Positions 42,993 through 51,626 of a DNA stretch of 64,000 bases are shown here, in pieces (the first letter of the stretch is position 1; every line of letters begins with the position of its first letter). Under the pieces are notes generated by a model that was given only the letters and a program-made list of their open reading frames with translations, was not told the origin of the DNA and did no database searches. The position numbers and the translations under genes are program-made. This DNA is from Arthrobacter alpinus. Lineage in GTDB: Bacteria; Actinomycetota; Actinomycetes; Actinomycetales; Micrococcaceae. The DNA lies in assembly GCF_001294625.1 (NCBI RefSeq), contig NZ_CP012677.1, forward strand, positions 3,782,001-3,846,000. Direction: 5' to 3'.

Positions 42993-44489
42993 ATGACAAA
43001 TGCAGGCTGGAACCTCACCCCTTCGACGCCTCGGGAGAACGACGGGGGCGCATCCAACGACGAGCTGGACATGATCGCGCTGGGGCGGCGGGTCAGGTTT
43101 CTGCGCAAGCAACTGGGTATGACCCTGGATGACCTTGGCGCCAGGGTGGGTGCCGCGCCGTCGCAGCTTTCACTCATTGAAAACGGCAAACGTGAGCCCA
43201 AGCTGACGTTGCTCCAGCATCTGGCCGGGGCACTCGGCGTCGGACTTGAGCAACTGCTGGGAGCCGAGCCGCCCAGCCGGCGGGCCGCCCTGGAAATCGA
43301 GCTGGAAAGGGCGCAGCGGGGGCCGCTGTACCAATCGCTGGGACTGCCGAAAGTCCGCGTCAGTTCGCGGCTTTCCACGGAGGTGCTGGAATCGCTGGTG
43401 GGCCTGCAACACGAACTGGAACGGCGGCTGGATGAGCAGTCGGCCACACCCGAGGAAGCCCGCCGGGCTAATGTTGAGCTGCGTATGGAAATGCGCGCCC
43501 GCAACAACTACTACCCTGAGATTGAAAGCCAGGCGAAGGACTTGTTGAAGGCCGTGGGGCACGACCGCGGGCCACTGTCCCACCACGTGGCCGCGGACAT
43601 TGCCGAGCACCTCGGCTTTGCCCTGCACTATGTGGGGGATTTGCCGCATTCCACCCGTTCGGTGACGGACTTGAAGAATCACCGAATTTACCTCACGCAG
43701 GGCCAGCGCTCCGACCACGACCCCCGTTCCGTGCTGCTGCAGGCCCTGGGCCACTATGTGCTGGGGCACCAGACACCGCGGAACTATGCCGACTTTTTGC
43801 GCCAGCGCGTCTACACGAACTATTTTGCCGCCTCCTTGTTGATGCCGGAGCGGGCCACAGTGGACTTCCTCAAGGAGGCCAAGGCGGCGAAGGAACTGGC
43901 AATCGAGGACATCCGGGACGCTTTTGCTGTCTCCTACGAGACCGCCGCGCACAGGTTTACCAACCTGGCCACCGAACATTTGGGCATCACCACGCACTTC
44001 CAAAAGGTGCACGAGTCCGGGATCATTCACAAGGCCTACGAGAATGACGGCGTGAACTTCCCGGGCGACCATACTGGCGCCATCGAGGGGCAGGCCGTCT
44101 GCCGGTTCTGGACCTCGCGGGCCGTGTTCGAGGTGCCCGATAAGTTCCGGGCCTTCAATCAATACACTGACACGGCCGTGGGCACGTTCTGGTGCACGGC
44201 CCGGACCGAACGGCACTCCTCGGGGGAGTACTCGCTGAGCATCGGGGTGCCCTATGCGCATGTGAAGTGGTTCCGCGGCCGGGACACCACCGAGAGGTCG
44301 CAGTCCAAATGCCCGGACCCGGCCTGCTGCCGCCGCCCGCCGGTTGCGCTGTCGGCGCAGTGGGCCGGGAACGCCTGGCCCTCCACCCGCGCCAACTCAC
44401 ACCTTTTGGCTGCCATGCCGCAGGGCGCCTTTCCGGGCGTCGACGAAACAGAGGTGTACAAGTTCCTGGCAGTCCACGAAGGGCGGTAG
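42993..44489 (+). CDS. ramB: RamB-type regulator of acetate metabolism
   Basis: A 498-residue regulator. Residues about 27-85 hold an XRE helix-turn-helix ([25 protein letters not shown] broken by the usual turns), followed by an ImmA/IrrE-like middle region ([24 protein letters not shown]) and a C-terminal short-chain fatty acyl regulator domain with several Cys ([12 protein letters not shown]). RamB of Corynebacterium represses aceA and aceB; the divergent position next to aceA here supports the same role. The gene is monocistronic. Confidence 0.88.
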   Translation: MTNAGWNLTPSTPRENDGGASNDELDMIALGRRVRFLRKQLGMTLDDLGARVGAAPSQLSLIENGKREPKLTLLQHLAGALGVGLEQLLGAEPPSRRAALEIELERAQRGPLYQSLGLPKVRVSSRLSTEVLESLVGLQHELERRLDEQSATPEEARRANVELRMEMRARNNYYPEIESQAKDLLKAVGHDRGPLSHHVAADIAEHLGFALHYVGDLPHSTRSVTDLKNHRIYLTQGQRSDHDPRSVLLQALGHYVLGHQTPRNYADFLRQRVYTNYFAASLLMPERATVDFLKEAKAAKELAIEDIRDAFAVSYETAAHRFTNLATEHLGITTHFQKVHESGIIHKAYENDGVNFPGDHTGAIEGQAVCRFWTSRAVFEVPDKFRAFNQYTDTAVGTFWCTARTERHSSGEYSLSIGVPYAHVKWFRGRDTTERSQSKCPDPACCRRPPVALSAQWAGNAWPSTRANSHLLAAMPQGAFPGVDETEVYKFLAVHEGR

Positions 44490-44607
44490 TGCCGGAGGTT
44501 TCACGGATCGTTGCCTGACGTTCACCTGGTAAAGGTTCGCAAGCCCTCGCAGGAGCATAGCGTGAAGGTGTCAACAGCACCACGGCTCCCTAAAGTGAGG
44601 AACTACC

Positions 44608-45435
44608 ATGACCACGAACCGGCTCCCCGTTGTTTTGACCCCAGAGCCTGCCAGTGATGAGGACGTTGTTGGCAGCAACGTTTCGGTTGTGAACGCGATG
44701 TACCAGGCTCTTTTGACCGCCGAGGAGATGGCCCCCGAAGCGCTGCACAGCTACTTCGTTGACTTTTACCTGGCACAATCACTCGACGGCGGATTCGCCC
44801 AGTACGTCTTCATGACCCCGGACCGGGTGGAACTGGACGGCTACATCCGCGAAGGGCTCGCCGCGATGGGAGCCTCAGGCCATCTGGAACTATTCAACCG
44901 CGCCACGGCGTTCTTCGACTCGCTCTCCGATGCCGACAAGGATGCCTACCTTGAAGGCGAGGCCATCGCGGATGAGCGCCCCGACGGCGTCACCGCCATG
45001 GAAGCCCTGGACAACGAGTTCGAGGAACTGCTGGAAACCGAGGACGTCACGGGCCTGAACGCCGCCTGGCTGCGCAGCCAGGATGGACTGCTGGTCCTGG
45101 ACGGTGCCGAACTGGCAGCGCACATCGCCGCACGTGTTGCCGAAATCCCGGACCTGGCAGAGCGCCAGGCCGAGGCCGACAGCGCGAACACCCCCGAGTT
45201 TGAGGCCATCATCGGCGAGCTCTGCGCCCTCGCCGGGCACGACCTGGAGAAGATCACCATGGGGGACCCCAATTTCGAGCACAACGGCAAAAACGTGCTG
45301 GCCTGGCACTTCACCACGGATAAAGGCAGCTTCATCATGATCGAGGAGGAATCCGAAGCCCTCATGATCAACCCGGAAACCAAGGACGTCATTGCCCTAC
45401 TCGAGTTCGATGAAGACGAGTTTGCCATCGCGTAG
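44608..45435 (+). CDS. DUF4375 (DMP19-like) protein
   Basis: A 275-residue acidic cytoplasmic protein. The N-terminal third contains ALHSYFVDFYLAQSLDGGFAQ in two adjoining stretches, the signature of the DUF4375/DMP19 family, known as DNA-mimic-like or structural proteins in a few cases. The rest is acidic (EFEELLETEDV). ATG at 44608 follows GTGAGGAA. It stands alone, ended by a hairpin. Function unknown. Confidence 0.7.
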   Translation: MTTNRLPVVLTPEPASDEDVVGSNVSVVNAMYQALLTAEEMAPEALHSYFVDFYLAQSLDGGFAQYVFMTPDRVELDGYIREGLAAMGASGHLELFNRATAFFDSLSDADKDAYLEGEAIADERPDGVTAMEALDNEFEELLETEDVTGLNAAWLRSQDGLLVLDGAELAAHIAARVAEIPDLAERQAEADSANTPEFEAIIGELCALAGHDLEKITMGDPNFEHNGKNVLAWHFTTDKGSFIMIEEESEALMINPETKDVIALLEFDEDEFAIA

Positions 45436-45466
45436 GGGCGCGCCGGGACGGCCAGAGGCGATTCTT

Positions 45467-45515
45467 TTGCGCAGATAAAGTCGGTGTGCGTGCCATACAC
45501 CCGCTTTATCTGCCC
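45467..45515 (+). terminator. Hairpin after the DUF4375 gene
   Basis: Core arms GCAGATAAAG (45471-45480) and CTTTATCTGC (45504-45513) continue inward with a GTGTG/CATAC-type stem. It starts about 35 bases after the stop. Confidence 0.55.
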
Positions 45516-45661
45516 AAACGATGGTGGAACCTCTCGGAATATGGCCGGACCCACAACTCCATAACAGCCGGGCCGGAACTGGACAGCAGCCAGGCCGTTT
45601 GTGCCACGGGCGGCACCCGCTGGGGGCGACGCGAAAAGCGGGTGCCGCCGTCAATTGCCGT

Positions 45662-46207
45662 ATGGTCGAACCCATGAATGATCTCAAATGGACCGCCATC
45701 ACACCTGCCAAAACCGCGTGGCAGTCGATGCCCTTTGCCCCCGGCATCTACAACATTTACCTGACAGGCGGTCTGCCCAAAAACGTGGAGTGGCCCGCCG
45801 AGTTGAAGCCCTTGAAGCGCGGGGACCTGATCTATGTGGGACGGGCGACGAACCTGAAAAGCCGGGCCCGACACCACGATGTGCAAACCTCAAAATCCAC
45901 TTTCCGCCGCTCCCTGGCAGCCATTTTGGGGCTCCAAGCCCAGTGGCATGGAAAATCGGCACACCCGCGGCTGACGGACACCGACGAGGAACTGCTGAGC
46001 GCCTGGATGGTGAGCAACCTGGGCACCTCATTTTGTGTGGCGCCAAAGCTGGAGCTTGTCACGGACCTCGAAGATGCCATGCGCGCCGAACTCTGCCCGC
46101 CGTTCAACCGTGACGGACGGACACCGGAACAATTGTATGTTTCGGATGCAGCCGCCGCCGCGCAGCGCAACGCCCTGCGCGAGAGGGGCAAGCCGTCCGG
46201 GGACTGA
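45662..46207 (+). CDS. GIY-YIG domain protein
   Basis: A 181-residue protein with a GIY-YIG nuclease-type fold: GIYNIYLTG near residue 28, DLIYVGRATNLKSRARHH near residues 56-73, and a downstream Glu in the expected region (ELLSAWMV). Such single-domain proteins are often nucleases but many are uncharacterised. ATG at 45662 or 45674 are both possible; the frame is open upstream without a ribosome site. Monocistronic. Confidence 0.7.
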   Translation: MVEPMNDLKWTAITPAKTAWQSMPFAPGIYNIYLTGGLPKNVEWPAELKPLKRGDLIYVGRATNLKSRARHHDVQTSKSTFRRSLAAILGLQAQWHGKSAHPRLTDTDEELLSAWMVSNLGTSFCVAPKLELVTDLEDAMRAELCPPFNRDGRTPEQLYVSDAAAAAQRNALRERGKPSGD

Positions 46208-46263
46208 TCCCTTGACCTTGGCCGTAATCCCCAGCATGCTTTCAGTTACCAGCCGGTAGCCGG

Positions 46264-46323
46264 ACCAGCCGAGGAATCGGCCTGGCCACGGCCCACCGTC
46301 TGGTCGCCGAGGGTGCCCACGTT
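46264..46323 (+). pseudogene. Short-chain dehydrogenase 5' fragment
   Basis: Sixty bases read TSRGIGLATAHRLVAEGAHV, the glycine-rich NAD(P)-binding start of an SDR. The frame does not continue as an SDR; the acyl-CoA dehydrogenase begins 65 bases later. It looks like a leftover after deletion of most of a gene. Confidence 0.6.
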
Positions 46324-46387
46324 TCTAACTCCGTACTCCGCGCCTTGGCTGGGTCAAGATCTATCCTTCGACAGAGCGGAGAAGCAC

Positions 46388-47653
46388 ATGAGCGGCGTTC
46401 CTTTCGCGGGCGGGATCGGCCCGGGCGCGAGCTTCCCGGATGAGGTCCAGGAGCTGCGCGCTCGCACACGGAACTTCATTCGCAGCACCGTCATCCCGGC
46501 TGAGCCGCGGCCGGGCCAAGCACTGAACCTTGCCGTCCGGCGCGAGCTGTCCGAGGCTGCTAAGGCTGCCGGGGTGTATGCCCCGCACGTTTCCAAGGAC
46601 TTTGGCGGGCAGGGGCTGGCGGTGGAACATTGGTCACCAGTGTTCCAGGAGGCCGGCTATTCCCCGATTGGTCCGGCGGTGCTCAATTGCATGGCTCCGG
46701 ATGAAGGCAATATGCACATGCTGCACCTGATCGGCACGGCGGAACAGCAGCGCAGGTACCTTGCACCCCTAGCCGCAGGCGAGATCAGCTCCTGTTTTGC
46801 CATGTCGGAGCCGCACCCCGGCGCCGGTTCAGATCCGGATGCCCTCCTCACCACTGCCATCCGCGACGGCAAGGGCTGGGTCATCAACGGCCGCAAACGG
46901 TTCACCAGCGGGGCCACATTTGCCAGCTTCGCGATTGTGATGGCCAGGACCGCCGAATCCGGGACCGCACCGGCCGGGGCCACCATGTTCCTGGTGCCCA
47001 TGGCGACCCCCGGCGTCAGCCTGGGAGCGCCCATCCACACCATGGACAAGTACCTTCCAGGCGGCCACCCGCATGTGGATTTCGACGACGTCAAGGTCCC
47101 CGCCGCCGCCGTGCTGGGGGAGCCGGGGATGGGCTTCAAACATGCCCAGGTCAGGCTGGGGCCCGCCCGGCTGACACATTGCATGCGATGGTTGGGCCTG
47201 GCCCGCCGCGCCCTGGACATAGCCCTGGACAGGACCAACAGCCGCGAAATCTTTGGCACCCATATTTCGCAGTTGGGCATCGCGCAGGACATGATCGCCC
47301 AGTCGGTCATCGACATCGAGACCTCGGATGCCATTATCACCCAATGTGCGGCCTTGCTGGGAGTCGATCCCAGGTCCGGGTCAGCGCTGTCGTCGGTGAC
47401 CAAGGTGCACTGCTCCGAGGCCGTCTACCGGATCATCGACAGGGCGGTCCAGCTGTGCGGCGGCGACGGCGTCTCCGACGGACTCCCTCTAGCCCAGTAT
47501 CTGAACGAGGTGCGCCCGTTCCGCATCTATGACGGGTCCACCGAGACCCACAAGTGGGCCATCGCCCGGCGTGCGTCCGCTGCCAGGCGCCACGCCGTGG
47601 AGGCCGGCGAGCCATTCCAGGGCACGGTCAACGCTGACAGGTGGCAACGCTGA
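46388..47653 (+). CDS. Acyl-CoA dehydrogenase
   Basis: A 421-residue FAD enzyme that introduces the first double bond into an acyl-CoA. The family core is visible: YAPHVSKDFGGQGL, CFAMSEPHPGAGSDP, WVINGRKRFTSGA, FDDVKVPAAAVLGEPGMG and the C-terminal IYDGSTETHKWAIARR. It resembles the ACAD10/11 subgroup, which fits the adjacent kinase gene whose start overlaps its stop (TGATG). Substrate chain not predictable. ATG 46388 is preferred. Confidence 0.88.
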   Translation: MSGVPFAGGIGPGASFPDEVQELRARTRNFIRSTVIPAEPRPGQALNLAVRRELSEAAKAAGVYAPHVSKDFGGQGLAVEHWSPVFQEAGYSPIGPAVLNCMAPDEGNMHMLHLIGTAEQQRRYLAPLAAGEISSCFAMSEPHPGAGSDPDALLTTAIRDGKGWVINGRKRFTSGATFASFAIVMARTAESGTAPAGATMFLVPMATPGVSLGAPIHTMDKYLPGGHPHVDFDDVKVPAAAVLGEPGMGFKHAQVRLGPARLTHCMRWLGLARRALDIALDRTNSREIFGTHISQLGIAQDMIAQSVIDIETSDAIITQCAALLGVDPRSGSALSSVTKVHCSEAVYRIIDRAVQLCGGDGVSDGLPLAQYLNEVRPFRIYDGSTETHKWAIARRASAARRHAVEAGEPFQGTVNADRWQR

Positions 47654-48738
47654 TGGGTGCCCGCCAAGACGTGGTGGACACCACGGCGGAGGCGCAACGT
47701 CTTACAACGCCGCCCCTGCTGATCGTGGAGCGCGTGGAAGAGTTCTTAGACGGCGCAGGCCTGGGGGCGGGGCCCCTGCACATCCGCCGGATTGGCGAGG
47801 GACAGTCCAATGTGAGCTTTCGGATCATCCGGCGAGGGGCCGATGTCGTGCTTCGCAGGGGCCCGCGCCCGCCGCTGCCCCCGTCGACCCACGACATGAT
47901 CCGCGAAGCCCACCTGCAACAATTGCTGGCGCCGCTGGGTGTGCCGGTCCCGAAAATCCTTGCCGTATGCGCCGACACACACGTCCTGGGCGTGCCGTTT
48001 TACGTCATGGATTTCCTCGAAGGCGACGTGGTGACGGACAGGATTCCGGCGCACCTGGACTCGCCGGCGCAGCGCAGAGAGAGCGGGGAGGCCGTTCTTG
48101 ACATGCTGGTGCGGCTACATTCGGTGGACACCAGCCACGGCGAGATTGCAAAAGTTGGGCGCCCCGAAGGGTACCTGAAACGGCAGGTGGAACGCTTTGC
48201 CGGCCTGTGGGAGATGGGCGCCACGAGGGAACTGCCGCAGGTCCGGGCGCTGGCGCAGTGGCTGGAGGCGAACCGGCCGCAGACGCAGCGCACGTCCCTG
48301 ATCCACGGCGACTACAGGATGGGCAATCTGATGTTCCGCAGCCACGGGGCCGTGCGCGTGCAGGCGGTCCTGGACTGGGAGATGGCCACGCTCGGGGACC
48401 CGCTGGCCGACTTGGGCTACCTCAGCGCAACGTGGGCGCAGGCAGGAACGCCGGCCACGTTGATGGAGCTGACCACCGTGACCTCCCAACCCGGCTACCC
48501 CACCCGGGAACAGCTGGCAGCCCGGTACAACGAGCATTTCGGGCTCGATTTATCCGCGCTGCCCTGGTATCAGGCGCTGGCCCTGTGGAAGGCGGCGATC
48601 TTCAGCGAGGCGATCTACACGCGGTGGCGCCAGGGTGAAGGCGGCGGGCACGACGGCGGCCAGGACGTTGGTGCGGTGCTGGAGGAGGGCGTGCCGCGGC
48701 TTCTGGACGTGGCCGCTGCCCACGCAGCGCGTTTGTAG
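47653..48738 (+). CDS. Aminoglycoside phosphotransferase-like kinase (ACAD10/11-associated)
   Basis: A 361-residue kinase-fold protein. Motifs: IGEGQSNVSF near the P-loop, catalytic loop LIHGDYRMGNLMF and metal-binding VLDWEMATLGDPLADLGY. It is the free-standing equivalent of the kinase domain fused to acyl-CoA dehydrogenases in ACAD10/11, where 4-hydroxyacyl-CoAs are phosphorylated and then converted to 3-hydroxy isomers. Stop-start overlap with the dehydrogenase supports a joint function. ATG 47653 is chosen over the in-frame GTG 47641. Confidence 0.85.
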   Translation: MGARQDVVDTTAEAQRLTTPPLLIVERVEEFLDGAGLGAGPLHIRRIGEGQSNVSFRIIRRGADVVLRRGPRPPLPPSTHDMIREAHLQQLLAPLGVPVPKILAVCADTHVLGVPFYVMDFLEGDVVTDRIPAHLDSPAQRRESGEAVLDMLVRLHSVDTSHGEIAKVGRPEGYLKRQVERFAGLWEMGATRELPQVRALAQWLEANRPQTQRTSLIHGDYRMGNLMFRSHGAVRVQAVLDWEMATLGDPLADLGYLSATWAQAGTPATLMELTTVTSQPGYPTREQLAARYNEHFGLDLSALPWYQALALWKAAIFSEAIYTRWRQGEGGGHDGGQDVGAVLEEGVPRLLDVAAAHAARL

Positions 48739-48751
48739 GCTGCGGTCCGGA

Positions 48752-49567
48752 TCAGGTGTGGATTGTGCCTGGGCCAACATCGATCAACCGGCGTTGGCTG
48801 ACGGCTAGGACGGCCACGAGTCCGGCGATGGCGAGGGCCCAGCCGATGCTGACCGGGCCGGACCCCCAGTCCAGGCCGCCTCGCTGGTGCGAAACGGCCA
48901 TCCAGTCCGCAAACGAGGCGCCGAGCGGGCGGGTGAGGACATAAGCCACCCAAAATGCCGGGACCGCAGGCAGGCCCAGCTTCCAGTACGCGAGCGCCGG
49001 GACCGCCATGGCAACGGCAAACAGGACGCCGGAACCCAAGTAGCCCAGGTTGAAGGTCATGGCGGTGAGATCACCGGCAGCGGTGCCCAGGGCAAAGGTG
49101 GCCAGCACGGTGGCCCAGTAGAACCCTTCACGGCTTCGGGAGGTGATGCTGTGGATGGACAGGGTCCCTTCCTTGCGCTTCCACAAGATGAACACAGCAG
49201 CAAGCACGGCGGCGTAGAAAACGGTGGACACCAGGTAGGGGACGCCGAGCCCTACATGGAGGACATCCGCGGCCATGGTGCCGAAAATGCTGACCATGAC
49301 CACGGCCAACCAGTAGACCCACGGGATGTAAGCTTTCACGGCGAATTGCAGGCCCAGTGCGGCCGCAAACGCCAGTGCGCCAAGGCCGACGGCGAGTGCC
49401 GGGTCCAGGGTGTGCGCCAGGTAGTCGCTGGTGGTTTCGCCCATCCCGGTGGTCAGGACCTTGGTGACCCAAAAGATCGCCGTCACCTCGGGAACCTTTG
49501 AAATTAGCGGGGTCGCTGGCCGCGCGACCGTTGATCCGGGCCCATCCGGTGAAATCTCCTCAAGCAT
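48752..49567 (-). CDS. COG4705-type integral membrane protein
   Basis: A 271-residue protein with about eight membrane segments. The N-terminal part KVPEVTAIFWVTKVLTTGMGE is typical of the COG4705 group; a repeated FWVTKVLTTGMGE-like and FWVAYVLTRPLGASFADW pattern suggests an internal duplication. Function unknown, found in many bacteria. It is convergent with the kinase gene, 13 bases apart. Confidence 0.8.
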   Translation of the reverse strand: MLEEISPDGPGSTVARPATPLISKVPEVTAIFWVTKVLTTGMGETTSDYLAHTLDPALAVGLGALAFAAALGLQFAVKAYIPWVYWLAVVMVSIFGTMAADVLHVGLGVPYLVSTVFYAAVLAAVFILWKRKEGTLSIHSITSRSREGFYWATVLATFALGTAAGDLTAMTFNLGYLGSGVLFAVAMAVPALAYWKLGLPAVPAFWVAYVLTRPLGASFADWMAVSHQRGGLDWGSGPVSIGWALAIAGLVAVLAVSQRRLIDVGPGTIHT

Positions 49568-49620
49568 GATTTGGATTCTGCGCCAATTGGCTGGGAGCTA
49601 CCCGTGAAGGGCGGCGACGA

Positions 49621-51399
49621 TTACCGGAGCAGGGCCTTCAACCGCTTTGCGAGCGCACCCGCGTCAAAATGCTCCGGGTCGATGTTCTGGCCCTTACGCA
49701 GTCCCAGCCAGGCGCGGATGTTCTTGTGGTCGGGATGGCCTGGATCACGGGAAATGGCGAGCTTGTCCATCCAGCCATGCGCCCCGAACGAATCTTCCTG
49801 CGGTGCGTGGCCGCCGCCGTCGGTGCACCGGGGCAGCTCCCCGGGGGCGGCTGGCGGCAGGATGGCTTCCAGCGTGATGGTGTGCTCCCAGTCGTCGCCA
49901 AAGTCGTAATGGTAGTGCAGGGCTGAACCTGGTGCGGTCAGTAAGGAGTTCAGCGCAACATCCCTTTCGTCTAGGGGAGGTGTGCCCCAGTGATCGGCGT
50001 CGGGGTCGTCGGGGGCGTAGCGGACACCGGTGGCATGGTCTCCGATCCGGAATTCGTGCAGGTGGCGGTCTTCCCAGGCAAACAGGTGTTGGAGGAGGTC
50101 GTGGAGCTCGTCGAGGGCAATCTCGGCCGGGACCTCCACGCGGCGCCAGACGGGCGAGGTGATGTCATCGATTTGGATCTTCAGCTGGTAGGTGGCTTGT
50201 GACGGCGCACGGTTCGCGGACCTGGCAGCGGCCGCGGCCTCCGCTGCGAGTTCCTCGATCTTGTCATCGAGGAGCTTGAGCGCCGAGGCCAGCGGGCTGC
50301 GCAGCACGGGCGGGACCGTGATGTGTGTTCCGATTTCCACCAGGCCCTCCTCGGCGAACTTCCGTATCTGCGAGCCCACCATGATGGCCTCAAGTGCCTT
50401 GGGACCAGCGAGTGCGCTTGGTCCAAAGAGGAGCTCGGATTTCATCGGTTTGTTGGACGCCGCATCCGCCAGGGACAGGGCAACCATGACGTTCACTGAT
50501 TTCTCGGGGTCGAAGGCCGCGTACGGAATGATGGAGTCGTAGAACAGGAAGTAGGCCAGCACCGCAGTGTCGTGGTCTGCTCCGGCCGGATTCTCGCGTA
50601 GCGCCTGGCCGATCTTGGTCAGCTTGACGTGGTTCGCGCTGACAGTGATCAGCCTGGTGTCGATCAATGCCTGCCAGTACTCCATCAGGGGTGGCAGCTG
50701 GATCATGGAGGTCACCGGTCTCGGCGCATCGGCAGCCGCCGTCGGGTCAGCCTTGGTGGTGGCGGCTCCCACGGCGTTCACGCCTACACAGGCCGCTGCC
50801 TCGGCAATGTCCTTGCGGGGCAGGAGCCGTGTGTCCGTCAACTTGCGACCCTCGCCAATCCAGGCCAGCAACGCCACGGCCCGGCGGACATAGACCAGCT
50901 GCGCCCGGGTCTCGCCGGCCTCCTGTGGGGTGAGTGGTGGAACGCTCACGTACTGCGACAGCTTGAGGCCAACCGCCGCGGCACGCTCCGGGTCCGTCAT
51001 TCTCAGAAGTTGCGCCAAGTCGTTTTGCGTCCCCGCCCATGTCAGCGTGTTTTCCAGGAACTTCAGGAACGTGTGCAGGGCCAGGCCAATGCCCAGCCGC
51101 ATCTCGGGGTGGAAGTCCGCCGCCGATCCCAGGATCTTGCTGGTCAGGGGGACGTCTATGTTCGTCGCATCGACGGCGGGGACGCTTTGGGCGTAGTTCT
51201 TGAAGAAATCCGCCAGCAGGCTGCAGAGCCAGTCCAGCTGTTCGGGATCCACTCCGGCTGCGGTGGCCCACGCGCGGAACCCGGGTGTTAGGGGTTCTAG
51301 GGCCCGCCGCGCCACGACGTCGGTGAAGGAGAGCACCGTCTTTGCGTCGGCGGCCGTGACCGGATTGCCAAAGCGGGACTTCTTGGACTTCGTGGCCAC
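49621..51399 (-). CDS. pRiA4b ORF-3 family protein
   Basis: A 592-residue protein. The C-terminal 170 residues match the plasmid pRiA4b ORF-3 domain: QLKIQIDDITSPVWRRVEVP, LLQHLFAWEDRHLHEF, YHYDFGDDWEHTITLE. The long N-terminal part is helical and of unknown function. The family is found on plasmids and near IS1096-type elements but also in chromosomes. GTG at 51399 is chosen because GAAGGA lies just upstream; the frame is open further to 51528. Monocistronic. Confidence 0.8.
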   Translation of the reverse strand: MATKSKKSRFGNPVTAADAKTVLSFTDVVARRALEPLTPGFRAWATAAGVDPEQLDWLCSLLADFFKNYAQSVPAVDATNIDVPLTSKILGSAADFHPEMRLGIGLALHTFLKFLENTLTWAGTQNDLAQLLRMTDPERAAAVGLKLSQYVSVPPLTPQEAGETRAQLVYVRRAVALLAWIGEGRKLTDTRLLPRKDIAEAAACVGVNAVGAATTKADPTAAADAPRPVTSMIQLPPLMEYWQALIDTRLITVSANHVKLTKIGQALRENPAGADHDTAVLAYFLFYDSIIPYAAFDPEKSVNVMVALSLADAASNKPMKSELLFGPSALAGPKALEAIMVGSQIRKFAEEGLVEIGTHITVPPVLRSPLASALKLLDDKIEELAAEAAAAARSANRAPSQATYQLKIQIDDITSPVWRRVEVPAEIALDELHDLLQHLFAWEDRHLHEFRIGDHATGVRYAPDDPDADHWGTPPLDERDVALNSLLTAPGSALHYHYDFGDDWEHTITLEAILPPAAPGELPRCTDGGGHAPQEDSFGAHGWMDKLAISRDPGHPDHKNIRAWLGLRKGQNIDPEHFDAGALAKRLKALLR

Positions 51400-51626
51400 G
51401 GGATTCCTTCGCAGATGGAGACTGTATCCCTCAACCGTAGCTGGACGACGGCGGGTGGGGACATTTGCGCCTTGACGAGTCCCGCCGTCGTGATGAACGT
51501 ATTGCCACTTGCGTGTGGCGCCGCACACATTTATGCTGATTGTGCACTATTAGAACAGTCCGTTCAGATAGTGAACAAGTGACACTGGCGGCGACTGAGC
51601 CGCACAATGTAGTGAGGAGCCCTCCT

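Noticed and set aside
42863..43507. N-terminal extension of isocitrate lyase
   Set aside because: It would run antisense through ramB; ATG 42862 has a good ribosome site and gives normal length.
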